A stretch of DNA of 64,000 nt, from the NCBI GenBank assembly GCA_963763215.1, contig CAVXNX010000021.1, positions 1 to 64,000 on the forward strand, in the 5' to 3' direction. This document shows, piece by piece, positions 1-8,359 of the stretch (its first letter is position 1; every line of letters begins with the position of its first letter). A program made the translations under genes and the position numbers. The notes beneath the pieces were generated by a model. The model had not been told where the DNA came from. It was given only the letters and a program-made list of their open reading frames with translations, and made no database searches. Origin of the DNA: DASQZK01 sp963763215 (GTDB taxonomy: Bacteria; Bacteroidota; Bacteroidia; Bacteroidales; GCA-2748055).

Positions 1-1440
1 GGTCATTTTCATGGTTCCGGAGGCTTCGCTTGTCGTTCGCCATAGCCAGGCAAAGCGGCTGTTTTTGTTAAAAAGGGTGAGGATGAAGCCAAGGGCAAGG
101 CAGATGTAACCGAGATAGGTCACGAGAGTACCCGTCCCGTCGTGGTTGACGGCCAGGACGGTACCCCGTTCATCAGTATCATAGGAAGCCTGGTACAAAC
201 GGTAGCCTTTGTAATTCAGGATATTGTTCATGAATATGCGTTGATCGCGGTCGACCCCTTCTCCCGGATCGGTCAGCCTGACGCGGCTTTCAAACCAGGA
301 AGGACTGCCTGACCCCGGGTAGCGTTTGAGAATGAAATCATTTAAGTGCACCGCAAAAGGCAATGCCTTCCGGATAGAGCCGTAACTCAGTTTCACCTGG
401 ATCCCGTTCACTTCCGCAGTGACGGCCTTGCCCTCCTGTTCTTTCCTGCCAAAAACGGGCAGAGTCCGGACGGAACCACCGGCATCGACGTCCATGAGGA
501 GGGCTGACGAAAGCCCGGGGCTGATCCCGGCAGGCGAGGCGCTCACCCGGGCATGGGGAACAAACTGACTGAGGACCAGTGGGAATCCGTTAAAATCATG
601 GAGCGACATCGGGAGAAAGGGATGGGCAATGCCAGCCGCAAGCGTGTCTGTCGTCCGGGTGGTCATCACTGTCCGTATAACCTGAAAAGGGGCAACGAAC
701 GACAATGAACCGCCGGAACCGATGTAGAGGTTCACCCGGCCCTGCCGCATCATGCTGTCGGGTTGGACGAGAAAATCCATACTCGAGGTTCCCAGACGGA
801 GACTTTCCCCTGATCTTACCAATACGTTCTCCCGGCCTTCCGGTCCGGCGGCGACGAAGAGAGCTGCGGGACTGCCCTGCTCATCCTGCAGGAGAGACGG
901 AACGGCGCTTTCGTAAAAACGGTCCAGGGCAACCTTCACCCGCTGCCCATCGATGGTGAAGGATTTTTTGAAACGGTTGCGCGCCATACGCGAGAACAGG
1001 ACCGGACGGCGGTAAACCAGTGAATCCTTTCCGTGCCTGAGTCCGATGGTCAGGTAGGCGCCGGAGGTCAGGAAGCTTTGGGATGTTTCCCCCTCCCGGA
1101 TGGCCATAGATCCTTCGGTTCCGAAGAAGCGGGTGATGCCGGCGCCGGCGATGATGATGACAAAGGCGAGATGAAAGAGAAGGATGCTCAGCCGGGAACG
1201 CCTGTACATCCTGCTCTTTATGGTTACGGCGACAATATTGACCATTCCGGCGGCCAGCAGGATCTCAAACCAGAGGGCATTGTACACGACACTTCTCGCC
1301 GCATCGGTCCCGTAATCCCTTTCGATAAACGTGGCGGTGCCGATGCTCATTGCAAAAATGAGCAGAAGAACGGCCATGGTCCGTGTGGATGAGATGATGG
1401 AAAGCAATGATTTCATAGACGCCGAAAACATAGGATGCAT
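1..1440 (-). CDS. ResB-type cytochrome c biogenesis protein (N-terminal part, runs off window)
   Basis: Membrane protein of system II cytochrome c maturation, which delivers heme to apocytochromes outside the cytoplasmic membrane. The frame is open from the start to the window edge, so the C-terminal part is missing; Bacteroidota versions are often long ResB–CcsA fusions. Visible are an N-terminal hydrophobic segment containing VLLLIFAMSIGTATFIE, two further membrane segments, a long extracytoplasmic domain, and near the edge the motif MNNILNYKGYRLYQASYD, typical of ResB, followed by another membrane helix. The start at 1440 is chosen for length; an ATG at 1416 (MKSLLS) is equally plausible. 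It is the last visible gene of the oxidase operon and fits as the maturation factor for its two cytochrome c domains. No frameshift was seen. Confidence 0.8.
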   Translation of the reverse strand, partial: MHPMFSASMKSLLSIISSTRTMAVLLLIFAMSIGTATFIERDYGTDAARSVVYNALWFEILLAAGMVNIVAVTIKSRMYRRSRLSILLFHLAFVIIIAGAGITRFFGTEGSMAIREGETSQSFLTSGAYLTIGLRHGKDSLVYRRPVLFSRMARNRFKKSFTIDGQRVKVALDRFYESAVPSLLQDEQGSPAALFVAAGPEGRENVLVRSGESLRLGTSSMDFLVQPDSMMRQGRVNLYIGSGGSLSFVAPFQVIRTVMTTRTTDTLAAGIAHPFLPMSLHDFNGFPLVLSQFVPHARVSASPAGISPGLSSALLMDVDAGGSVRTLPVFGRKEQEGKAVTAEVNGIQVKLSYGSIRKALPFAVHLNDFILKRYPGSGSPSWFESRVRLTDPGEGVDRDQRIFMNNILNYKGYRLYQASYDTDERGTVLAVNHDGTGTLVTYLGYICLALGFILTLFNKNSRFAWLWRTTSEASGTMKMT

Positions 1441-1564
1441 GATCAATGAGCAAATATCAGGTGTAAATGTTCGTCAATTCACCAAAAAAACACGGATACA
1501 GGTGCCATCTGACCGGATCGGGGCCCGGCATGCAGAAGCCGGGGGTGGTTTCACGGGGAAATCA

Positions 1565-2965
1565 TCATTTTTCCTGTTTGCGGGTTTCAAGGAAAGCGAC
1601 AACGTCTTTCAGCTCCTTGTCGGTCAGCATTGGCCCAAAGGGCGGCATATTCGTTCCGCCGTTGACAATGCGGATGGTCATTTCCTCCCCGGTGAGGCGA
1701 TCGGCAACATGGGTCAGGTCGGGTCCACGCTCCCCCCCTTTCCCATTAATGGTGTGACAGTATAGGCAGGCCTTGGAATAAAACAGGTCGGCCCCGTGGC
1801 GGGCCTCCGCACTCACATCCCCGATATCCGCCTGCGTTAGTGGCCGGGCACTGAATTTGGGAGACCATGGCGATTTCGTTCCCTTATACCAGAAGACGCC
1901 CACCATGGTGATCACGCCCACGACTACGGCAATGGACCAGGGCCGCCGGAGAGGGCTCCGTTCACCCTGGTTGAAGATGATGGGGACGAGCAGAAGGAAG
2001 ATCCCGATGACCACGGGGGCGAAAGCGATCACAAAAGATTCGATCTGCGGGGGCATCAGGGCAAAAAGGGCGAATATCCACAGGAAATACCAGTCGGGCC
2101 GGGGGTTTGACTGGATATTCGACGGGTCGGGAGGATCGCCGATCTTCGGCGGGCCCGAAAAACGGCAAACGCCAGCACGACAAAGATCACCACAATGGCA
2201 AACAGGGCATCGCGCCAGGCGGCATTGGGCCAGAACGGCACCCCCTTTTTTTCCAGCAGTTCCTCGTATTCTTTTCGGTAGGTCTCTTCGTTTCACGGGC
2301 CGCCCGGCGACAGGAGGTTCGGAGATCCCGTTCTTGATGACCAGGTAGAGGTGAAGGCCGAGCAGCAGGAAGATCAGCCCGGGAACCAGGAAGACATGAA
2401 AGGCAAAAAACCGGCTGAGTGTGGCGCCTCCCAGGGTGTCGCCTCCGAGGAACAACCGGGCGATGGTGGTGCCGATCACGGGGATGCGCCCGGCCTGTTC
2501 GGCACCGACAATGGCCGACCAGACACCGTTGCTGTCCCAGCGTAACAGCTGACCGGTAAAGCCCATGGCCAGGGTCAGCGCAAGGAGGAAAAGGCCCGAG
2601 ATCCAGTTCATCTCCCGGGGGTATTTAAACGAAGCCGTAAGGTATACGCGGATCATATGAAGGCCGACGAGGAAGATCATGGCCGATGCCGCGAAATAAT
2701 GAATCCCCCGCAGAATCCGGCCCAGGGGAGCCTGGTTTGTTATGTAATTCAGCGACTGGTAAGCCGTTTCACTGGTGGGCTGGTAGATCAGGGCAAGGCC
2801 GACGCCGGTGATCACCTGGACAATGAACATGAACAGCGTGGCGCTTCCGAAAACATACATCCATTTCGCATTTGGGGGAACAGGATGGTCCATCAGCGGT
2901 TTCAGGGCATCCGTTATTCCCGTCCTGTCGTCAAGCCATTGCCAGAATTTCCGTAGTCCTTTCAT
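1565..2965 (-). CDS. Cytochrome b fused to C-terminal cytochrome c (quinol:cytochrome c reductase subunit)
   Basis: Core subunit of a Rieske/cytochrome b complex that oxidises (mena)quinol and passes electrons to cytochrome c. The N-terminal half is cytochrome b with His pairs in GIHYFAASAMIFLVGLH and FFAFHVFLVPGLIFLLLGLH, the expected ligands of two b hemes. Next comes the subunit-IV-like part with the PDWYFLWIF quinol-site motif, and at the C terminus a monoheme cytochrome c with CLYCH and a distal Met in NMPPFGPM. The stretch at about 2160-2300 is read out of frame by two compensating single-base shifts; the neighbouring frame there restores a membrane helix (WPNAAWRDALFAIVVIFVV). It starts 11 bases after the Rieske stop, so the two are co-transcribed. 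The b–c fusion resembles QcrB/QcrC-type arrangements of Gram-positives more than classical bc1. Confidence 0.85.
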   Translation of the reverse strand: MKGLRKFWQWLDDRTGITDALKPLMDHPVPPNAKWMYVFGSATLFMFIVQVITGVGLALIYQPTSETAYQSLNYITNQAPLGRILRGIHYFAASAMIFLVGLHMIRVYLTASFKYPREMNWISGLFLLALTLAMGFTGQLLRWDSNGVWSAIVGAEQAGRIPVIGTTIARLFLGGDTLGGATLSRFFAFHVFLVPGLIFLLLGLHLYLVIKNGISEPPVAGRPVKRRDLPKRIRGTAGKKGGAVLAQCRLARCPVCHCGDLCRAGVCRFSGPPKIGDPPDPSNIQSNPRPDWYFLWIFALFALMPPQIESFVIAFAPVVIGIFLLLVPIIFNQGERSPLRRPWSIAVVVGVITMVGVFWYKGTKSPWSPKFSARPLTQADIGDVSAEARHGADLFYSKACLYCHTINGKGGERGPDLTHVADRLTGEEMTIRIVNGGTNMPPFGPMLTDKELKDVVAFLETRKQEK

Positions 2966-2976
2966 GAATCGCTGTC

Positions 2977-3455
2977 TTAGAGGTTAGTTATCGGAATGGG
3001 GCTGGTGCGGACTTCAACCTTCCCCTTGTTGATCCGCACAGGGTAGCGGGGAAGCGGGTTGGGCGGCGGTCCGGCCTTGATGGAGCCATTCTTGCCATAA
3101 ACCCCGCCATGGCAGGGGCACAGGAACAGCTCGGCGTCACCCACCCACCGGACCGGACAGCCCAGGTGGGTGCAGTTCACCGAAAAAGCCACGAACTTTT
3201 CTTCATCCACCCTTCTCACCCAGGCGGCCGTTTTCGAGGTCGTTCCCGACCAGGGCAGGATCGAAGCATCATGATATTTCACCAGAACGGTTTTCCCGAC
3301 GACAAAATCATCCACTTCGCCCACCTGGCGCCAGGCGAACACTTTTTTCCTCAACAGCGGTTCCAGGAGGGCGCCGAAAATGGGTATGGAGACGAGAAAT
3401 GCAGCAAAACCGCTAAGCCAAGAATGATCCGGATTAAAAATGTGCGTCGTTTCAT
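2977..3455 (-). CDS. Rieske [2Fe-2S] iron-sulfur protein (one frameshift)
   Basis: Rieske subunit of the quinol:cytochrome c reductase. It has a single N-terminal membrane anchor and an extracytoplasmic domain with both cluster motifs, CTHLGC and CPCHGG. The reading frame breaks near 3405: the first part (MKRRTFLIRIILGL) ends early, while the next frame continues the anchor (FAAFLVSIPIFGALLEP) into the cluster domain. One missing G in a GGG run would repair it. A twin-arginine-like start (KRRTFL) fits Tat export, as is usual for Rieske proteins. An alternative start lies at 3464. The upstream small subunit has no stop before this start, so either the stop was lost through another indel or the two really are joined. 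Confidence 0.85.
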
Positions 3456-3692
3456 AGTGATCATTTGTGGAGGGTCAGTGTTATTGAGATCACTTATCCA
3501 TCCTGCCACCGAAATAGCGATGACAATGATGCCGGTTGTCAGCATGATAAAGGATGTAATCAGCCCCCAGAAGAGCAGGAGAACGCCGAAAGCCAGGAAC
3601 ACCGGCCAGAAGGTCGGCGCGGGGATCTCATCCGGATCCGCGGGTGAGAGCGGATACTCATCCTGATGTCTTGTCAATTCATCGATATTCAT
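3456..3692 (-). CDS. Small two-helix membrane protein, probable cytochrome oxidase subunit IV-like
   Basis: Short protein of about 75 residues: a polar N terminus (MNIDELTRHQDEYPLSPADP), then two hydrophobic helices (FWPVFLAFGVLLLFWGLITSF and LTTGIIVIAISVAGWI). Size, topology and position between CtaG and Rieske fit a small structural subunit of the heme-copper oxidase or of the reductase. No stop codon separates it from the Rieske gene and the frame simply runs on, which may reflect an indel around 3470-3480. The family assignment is inference from layout; the sequence holds no diagnostic residue. Confidence 0.5.
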
Positions 3693-3703
3693 AAGTTGTC
3701 GTG

Positions 3704-4516
3704 TTAAGGTGATTTTATGAGTCGTTCAAGACCGGTGTCTGGATCTTTGATATACCATTTCCCGAGTGTGATCATGATATTGGTGACATAGACAAACAGG
3801 CCGGAACCCACATGATCAGTCCCGCCATCTGCTGATCGACCGTGCGGTTGATTCCCCAGTTGGCGGCGATCATTTGGCCGATGGCCGGATCACCGCCGGT
3901 GAAATACGCCGTATAAATACCCGACGGGGCAAAGGTGATAAAGATGCCCAAGCACTGTACATCCGACACAGGCCGAAAAAAGATACAGTGTACTTTCCAG
4001 CGGGCCCAGTTTCATGAAGCGGACCGGGGCAAAAACCGGCCAGATGAAAATATACCCGAGCACCAGGAGGTGACGACCTGCAGGACCATCAGGGCCTGCG
4101 ATTGCTTCATGGCGTGAAAAACAACCGGGATATGCCATATCCACATGGAGCCGATGCCCATGATCCAGGTGACCAGCGGGTAAAACAGCACGCGGCCCGT
4201 GGTGCACCCGCGCCGGCTGCTGAAGACGGTGCAGGAATTCGGAATCTGTACCTGCAAGCAGCAACGGCGGGATGATCAGCAGATAAAAAATATGCTGTGT
4301 CATGTGAGCGCTGAACAGATAAATTCCGTCCGAGGAATTCCAGAGGTGACAGTGGACATGATCAGGAACAGCAGCAACTCCGGCATAAAACAAAGGGCTG
4401 TTGTGCCCGAACCGGAAACGGCCGGTCACGAGATGGAAAGACACCAGGCAGGCGGCAATGACCAGAGCCGGGATATTCAGCACCCAGTCCGAGATAAGAA
4501 TGTTCTGTATTGTCAT
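3704..4516 (-). CDS. ctaG: CtaG-type caa3 oxidase assembly factor (several frameshifts)
   Basis: Multi-helix membrane protein of the CtaG/caa3_CtaG family, needed for assembly of the copper-containing oxidase. The N terminus (MTIQNILISDWVLNIPALVI) and the family hallmark YLFSAHMTQHIFYLLIIPPLLLAG are readable, followed in other frames by WIMGIGSMWIWHIPVVFHAM, a further helix with VLGYIFIWPV, and a C terminus ending NIMITLGKWYIKDPD. About five or six single-base shifts are needed, near 4380, 4330, 4260, 4075, 3955 and 3800. Its start overlaps the stop of subunit III (ATGA), so translation is coupled. As the sequence stands no intact protein would be made. Confidence 0.8.
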
Positions 4517-5062
4517 AACAATGATCCAAAATAAACCACGCTGAAAACAACCACCCAAACACCGTCGACAAAATGCCAGTAGATCGATGCCGAATCGAGT
4601 CCGGAGGATTCCAGTGCGGTAAATTTTCCGGTGAAAATCATATAGGTGATCACTGACAGAACAATGAGCCCGACCAGCACATGAAGGCCGTGAAAACCTG
4701 TAAGGGTGAAAAAAGCGGATCCGAAAACGTCCCTGCTGATCGTCACATTTTCATGATAGAGATGGTAATATTCCTTTCCCTGGCCAATCAGGAAGACCAG
4801 CCCAAGGACGACGGTTGCAACCATCCACCATGCGGACAGCCTTCCGCTTCCCTTTTTTCATACGCGATTCAGCCATGATGATCGTCCCGCTGCTGGAGAA
4901 GAGCAGGATACTGAAAATGCCGGTTTTTGTCACATCCAGATAGTGGGCCGTCGCTGACAGAGTACCCCCCGGTCGGCTGTATACCACATAGGAAATGATG
5001 AGTGCAAGGAAGAAGAATGCTTCCGAAGCAATAAAAAAAAGCATCATGATTTTGCTTTTCAT
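4513..5062 (-). CDS. ctaE: Cytochrome c oxidase subunit III (one frameshift; in frame with subunit I)
   Basis: Subunit III of the heme-copper oxidase. Helices from MKSKIMMLFFIASEAFFFLALI to the typical C terminus (FTLTGFHGLHVLVGLIVLSVIT and IYWHFVDGVWVVVFSVVYF) match the short caa3-type form, including the conserved FHGLHV and YWHFVD motifs. The frame breaks once near 4845, after the second helix. Upstream there is no stop between this gene and the end of subunit I: the frame reads back through PNEGGKAQ, EHPENPDWK and VRSRRPIWDL without interruption, so a subunit I–III fusion as in some caa3 oxidases is likely. The separate start at 5062 is an alternative. The stop overlaps the CtaG start. 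Confidence 0.85.
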
Positions 5063-6763
5063 TTGTGCCTTCCCTCCTTCATTTGGTTTCTTTTCCTTTT
5101 CCTGCACTTTCCAGTCGGGATTTTCGGGATGTTCAAGATCCCAGATCGGTCTGCGGCTGCGGACGAGCGGGACGGCTTCAAAGTTCTTCAGCGGCGGCGG
5201 TGAAGGTGTGAGCCATTCCAGTGTTCCATGCCCCCCAGGGATTATCGCCGGCCTTCTTACCCTTTTTCAAGACTCCGGAAAAGTATTATAGATGAAAAGG
5301 AGAAAGGAGAGTGCCGAAGACGAAGGCCATCACGGTTGAAAACATATTGAGTCTTCCCGAGATAAGGCAGGTCGGGATAAGTGAAGACACGCCGGGGCAT
5401 CCCGAGCAGTGCCAAGGAAATGAAAGACGAAAAAGGTCCCGTTGAAGCCGATAAAGAAGAGCCAGAAATGCCATTTCCCGATTTTTTCGGAAAGCATGCT
5501 TCCCGAGATTTTCGGGAACCAGTAATAGGTGCCGGCAAATCCGCCCGTCAGGGCTGCTCCGATGAAGACATAATGAATATGGGCAACAACGAAGTAGGTA
5601 TCGGTCAGCCGCCAGTCGACCGGGACGATGGAAAAACCCACGCCGCTCAGTCCGCCGATGGTAAAATCGATCAGCAGGGCCAGGGCAAAAAGCATGGCGG
5701 TGGTAAACCGAACGGACCCTCCCCACATGGTCGCCGCCCAGTTAAATATTTTGATTCCGGTAGGTACGGCGATCAGCATACTGGTGGCGGCAAAAAAGGC
5801 ATTGAACGTGGTTCCGAGTCCAACCGCAAACATATGGTGTGCCCATACACCGAAGGAGAGAAGGGTGATGGCCACCGTGGAGGCGGCCACAAAGCCATAG
5901 CCAAAGATGGGTTTGCGGGAAAATACCGGGATGACCTCCGAAACAATTCCGAAAGCCGGCAGGGCCAGGATATATACTTCAGGATGCCCGAAGGTCCAGA
6001 AAAGGTGCTGCCACATCACGGCGTTACCGCCCGTGCTGGTGGTGAAGAAGTGAGCATTCATCATCCTGTCGATAAGGATCATCACCAGACCCGGCATTCA
6101 GAACCGGGAAAGCGGAAAGGATCAGGAAATGAATTCACGAAGATCATCCAGACAAAGAGGGGCAGCCGGTTATATTTCAGTCCTTTTGCTCGCATGGTAA
6201 TCGTCGTCACCACAAAATTCAGGGCCGCCCCAATGGTCCCGATCCCCATCATCAGCAAGCTAGATGGCCCAGTAGTTGACCCCCGGCGACGAGCTGTAAT
6301 TGGTTTCACTCAGGGGGGCATAGCTGAACCAGCCGACATTGGGCGCTCCACCGGCGAGAAAACTGAAATACAGGATAATGCCTCCCAGCAGGAACATCCA
6401 GAAACTGAAGGCATTCAGCCGGGGAAAGGCCATCTCGTTGGCCCCGATCATCAGCGGCAGCAGATAGGTGGCAAAGCCAAGGAGTATGGGCGTGAGCACC
6501 ATGAAGATCATGGTGGTGCCGTGCATCGAAAAGATCTGGTTATAGGCTTCGGGAGAAAGAAACGTATTCTCCGGCCTGGCCAGCTGGATGCGCATCAGCA
6601 TCGCTTCCGCAAAGCCGACCAGGAAAAAGAACAGGGCGGACCAGAGATACATGATGCCGATCTGCTTATGATCGACCGTGGAGATCCATTGAAGAAACCC
6701 ATTGGCTGTCCGGAGACGCGGCAGGGGATCTTTGGATTCGGGAATATGGATAGCCAGCTTCAT
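5063..6763 (-). CDS. ctaD: Cytochrome c oxidase subunit I (several frameshifts; probably continues into subunit III)
   Basis: Catalytic subunit of an A-type heme-copper oxidase that reduces O2 to water and pumps protons. Readable motifs are STVDHKQIG, the heme a ligand in SMHGTTMIFMVL, the CuB His and Tyr in WTFGHPEVYILALPAFG, the CuB His pair in VWAHHMFAVG, and VAHIHYVFIGA with the heme ligands. The frame is broken near 6258 (an extra T makes ATCTAGC from ATCAGC), 6090, 5380, 5285 and about 5230. The C terminus (EWLTPSPPPLKNFEAVPLVRS) is typical of caa3 oxidases and has no stop before subunit III. The start at 6763 overlaps the subunit II stop (ATGA). All active-site residues survive, so the breaks are either recent or technical. 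Confidence 0.9.
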
Positions 6764-7727
6764 TTTAGACCCTCCAGGTATGTTTCAAGTTCATCGATTT
6801 CTTTATCGGTGAGCATAAAATCAGGCATATGAGCTCCTGTTTTAACCTTCTGCGGATCCTTAAGCCATTTCTCATATTTCTGACGTATTCGGCACCATGC
6901 CGCTCAGCAGCGTCCTCCGCGAACCGACATGCGTCAGATCGGGACCGATATGCGCTGTGGCCGGCGTTCCCGCGATGGCATGGCAGCTGCCGCACGATTT
7001 TCTCTGGAACAAGCATCGCCCCTTCCTTTGCCGCTCCTTCCGGCGGGAACAGGCGGCACTGCCTTTCTCGATGCAATCCAGCGATCAAAATCGTCCTGGG
7101 ATTCCGAGCCACCACCCTGATCAGCATCCAGGCATGTTCAGTCGCCGCAAAATTCACTGCAGGTGCCCGTGAAAAACCCCGGTGGTGTCCGATTCAATCC
7201 AGGCATAATTCACCTTCCCGGAACAGCATCGGTTTTCCTCCCCAGAGCAGGAACCCACCAGCTGTGAATCACATCGGCCGATTCAATACGCATCCGCATC
7301 TTTTTACCGGCAGGGATGTGAAGTTCATTGGCCGTAATCACACCCTTCTTCCGGATACCGGATATCCCACCACCACTGGTGGGCAATGACCACAATATCG
7401 GGGTCCCGGCCATCCTCCGCAAGGCTGGTTGATCTGTTTCATGGATCTGACGGTCAGGATGAAGAAAAATGAAACCGCCAGCAGGGGAAGAATCGTCCAT
7501 GTCAACTCCAGCTTTTTGTTGTGATGGATCTGATTGGGCACGTCCGGCTGAACCTTCCGGCGATACCGGTAACCGCCGATGAAAACCATGCCCGCCACGA
7601 TCAGCATGATGACGAGTGAAAGAATGAGAAACTGCAGGAATAATGTATTGATATTGCTCGCATCAGAGGATGAAGCCTGGAACATGGCCGCGAAAAAACG
7701 TTTGACACTATCGAAGATATGGACCAT
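6760..7727 (-). CDS. ctaC: Cytochrome c oxidase subunit II with C-terminal cytochrome c domain (caa3 type, many frameshifts)
   Basis: Subunit II receives electrons at the CuA centre. Two N-terminal helices (FLQFLILSLVIMLIVAGMVFI and LELTWTILPLLAVSFFFILTV) are followed by the cupredoxin domain (ITANELHIPAGKKMRMRIESADVIHSWWVP) and, after frame changes, the CuA loop CSEFCG..HAWM near 7090-7160. The fused cytochrome c carries KSCGSCHAIAG near 6970-7010 and ends MPDFMLTDKEIDELETYLEG. About six to eight single-base shifts between 6900 and 7420 break it; one is an extra T in a T run before CSEFCG. It is the first gene of the operon. The built-in cytochrome c accepts electrons from the reductase encoded downstream. 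Confidence 0.85.
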
Positions 7728-7972
7728 TTTTTCGATATTAGTTCAATGAATCTGGCACAAAGGAAATCGTTCCGGAAATACCTCAACCTCGCAGATCAAG
7801 GGCGTTTCCAAAAAATTTAAACATCAGCATATGAAATATGTTTAGAAGTTTTCGAAGACAAAAGCCCTAATCGGATCCTTTTATCTGCTTTTATGGACAT
7901 GCCTTCAATTTTAGGGCTCTGTCAGTCAAAGAATTATTGGAAGAGTGCCGGCGCTGAAAAAAAAATGAAAAA

Positions 7973-8347
7973 ATGTCAAAGAAAATGAATGTGAAGATCA
8001 ACCTGGCGGAAAAATTCGCCGTATTTGAAACGCACTGGGATCCGAAGATCATCGGGGAGTTGAATGGTCAGCATGTCAAGCTGGTCAGGATGCTGGGCCC
8101 TTTCGCATGGCACAGTCATCAACATGAAGATGAATTGTTCATGGTTTTCAGCGGGCGTCTCACCATGGAGTTCCGGGATCACCGGGAAGAGATCGGCCCG
8201 GGAGAGATGATCATCGTCCCTCGCGGCACAGAGCACAGGCCGGTGGCCGTTGGAGAGACGACTGCGCTGCTCTTTGAGCCGGCCTCCACATTAAACACGG
8301 GTGATGCCGACTCGGACCTGAGGGTAGATCACCCGGAATGGATCTGA
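7973..8347 (+). CDS. Cupin-domain protein
   Basis: Small cytoplasmic single-domain cupin of 124 residues. The two cupin motifs are clear: WHSHQHEDELFMVFSGRLTM (metal ligands expected from the two His, Glu and the later His) and GPGEMIIVPRGTEHRP. It resembles mannose-6-phosphate-isomerase-like or sugar-binding cupins, but the substrate cannot be told. The start at 7973 (MSKKMNVKI) could also be the ATG at 7985. It is transcribed away from the oxidase operon, and the roughly 240-base shared upstream region (7728-7972) contains no promoter I can call with confidence. It converges on the metal transporter gene. Confidence 0.8.
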   Translation: MSKKMNVKINLAEKFAVFETHWDPKIIGELNGQHVKLVRMLGPFAWHSHQHEDELFMVFSGRLTMEFRDHREEIGPGEMIIVPRGTEHRPVAVGETTALLFEPASTLNTGDADSDLRVDHPEWI

Positions 8348-8359
8348 TCGACAGGGCGG

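Noticed and set aside
5381..6832. Long plus-strand open frame of 483 codons across the oxidase subunit I gene
   Set aside because: It is antisense to clear subunit I motifs and has the Gly/Arg/Glu-rich composition of a shadow frame.
7860..7920. Inverted repeat AGCCCTAA/TTAGGGCT upstream of the cupin gene
   Set aside because: Arms of eight bases with a 40-base loop are too weak to call an operator.
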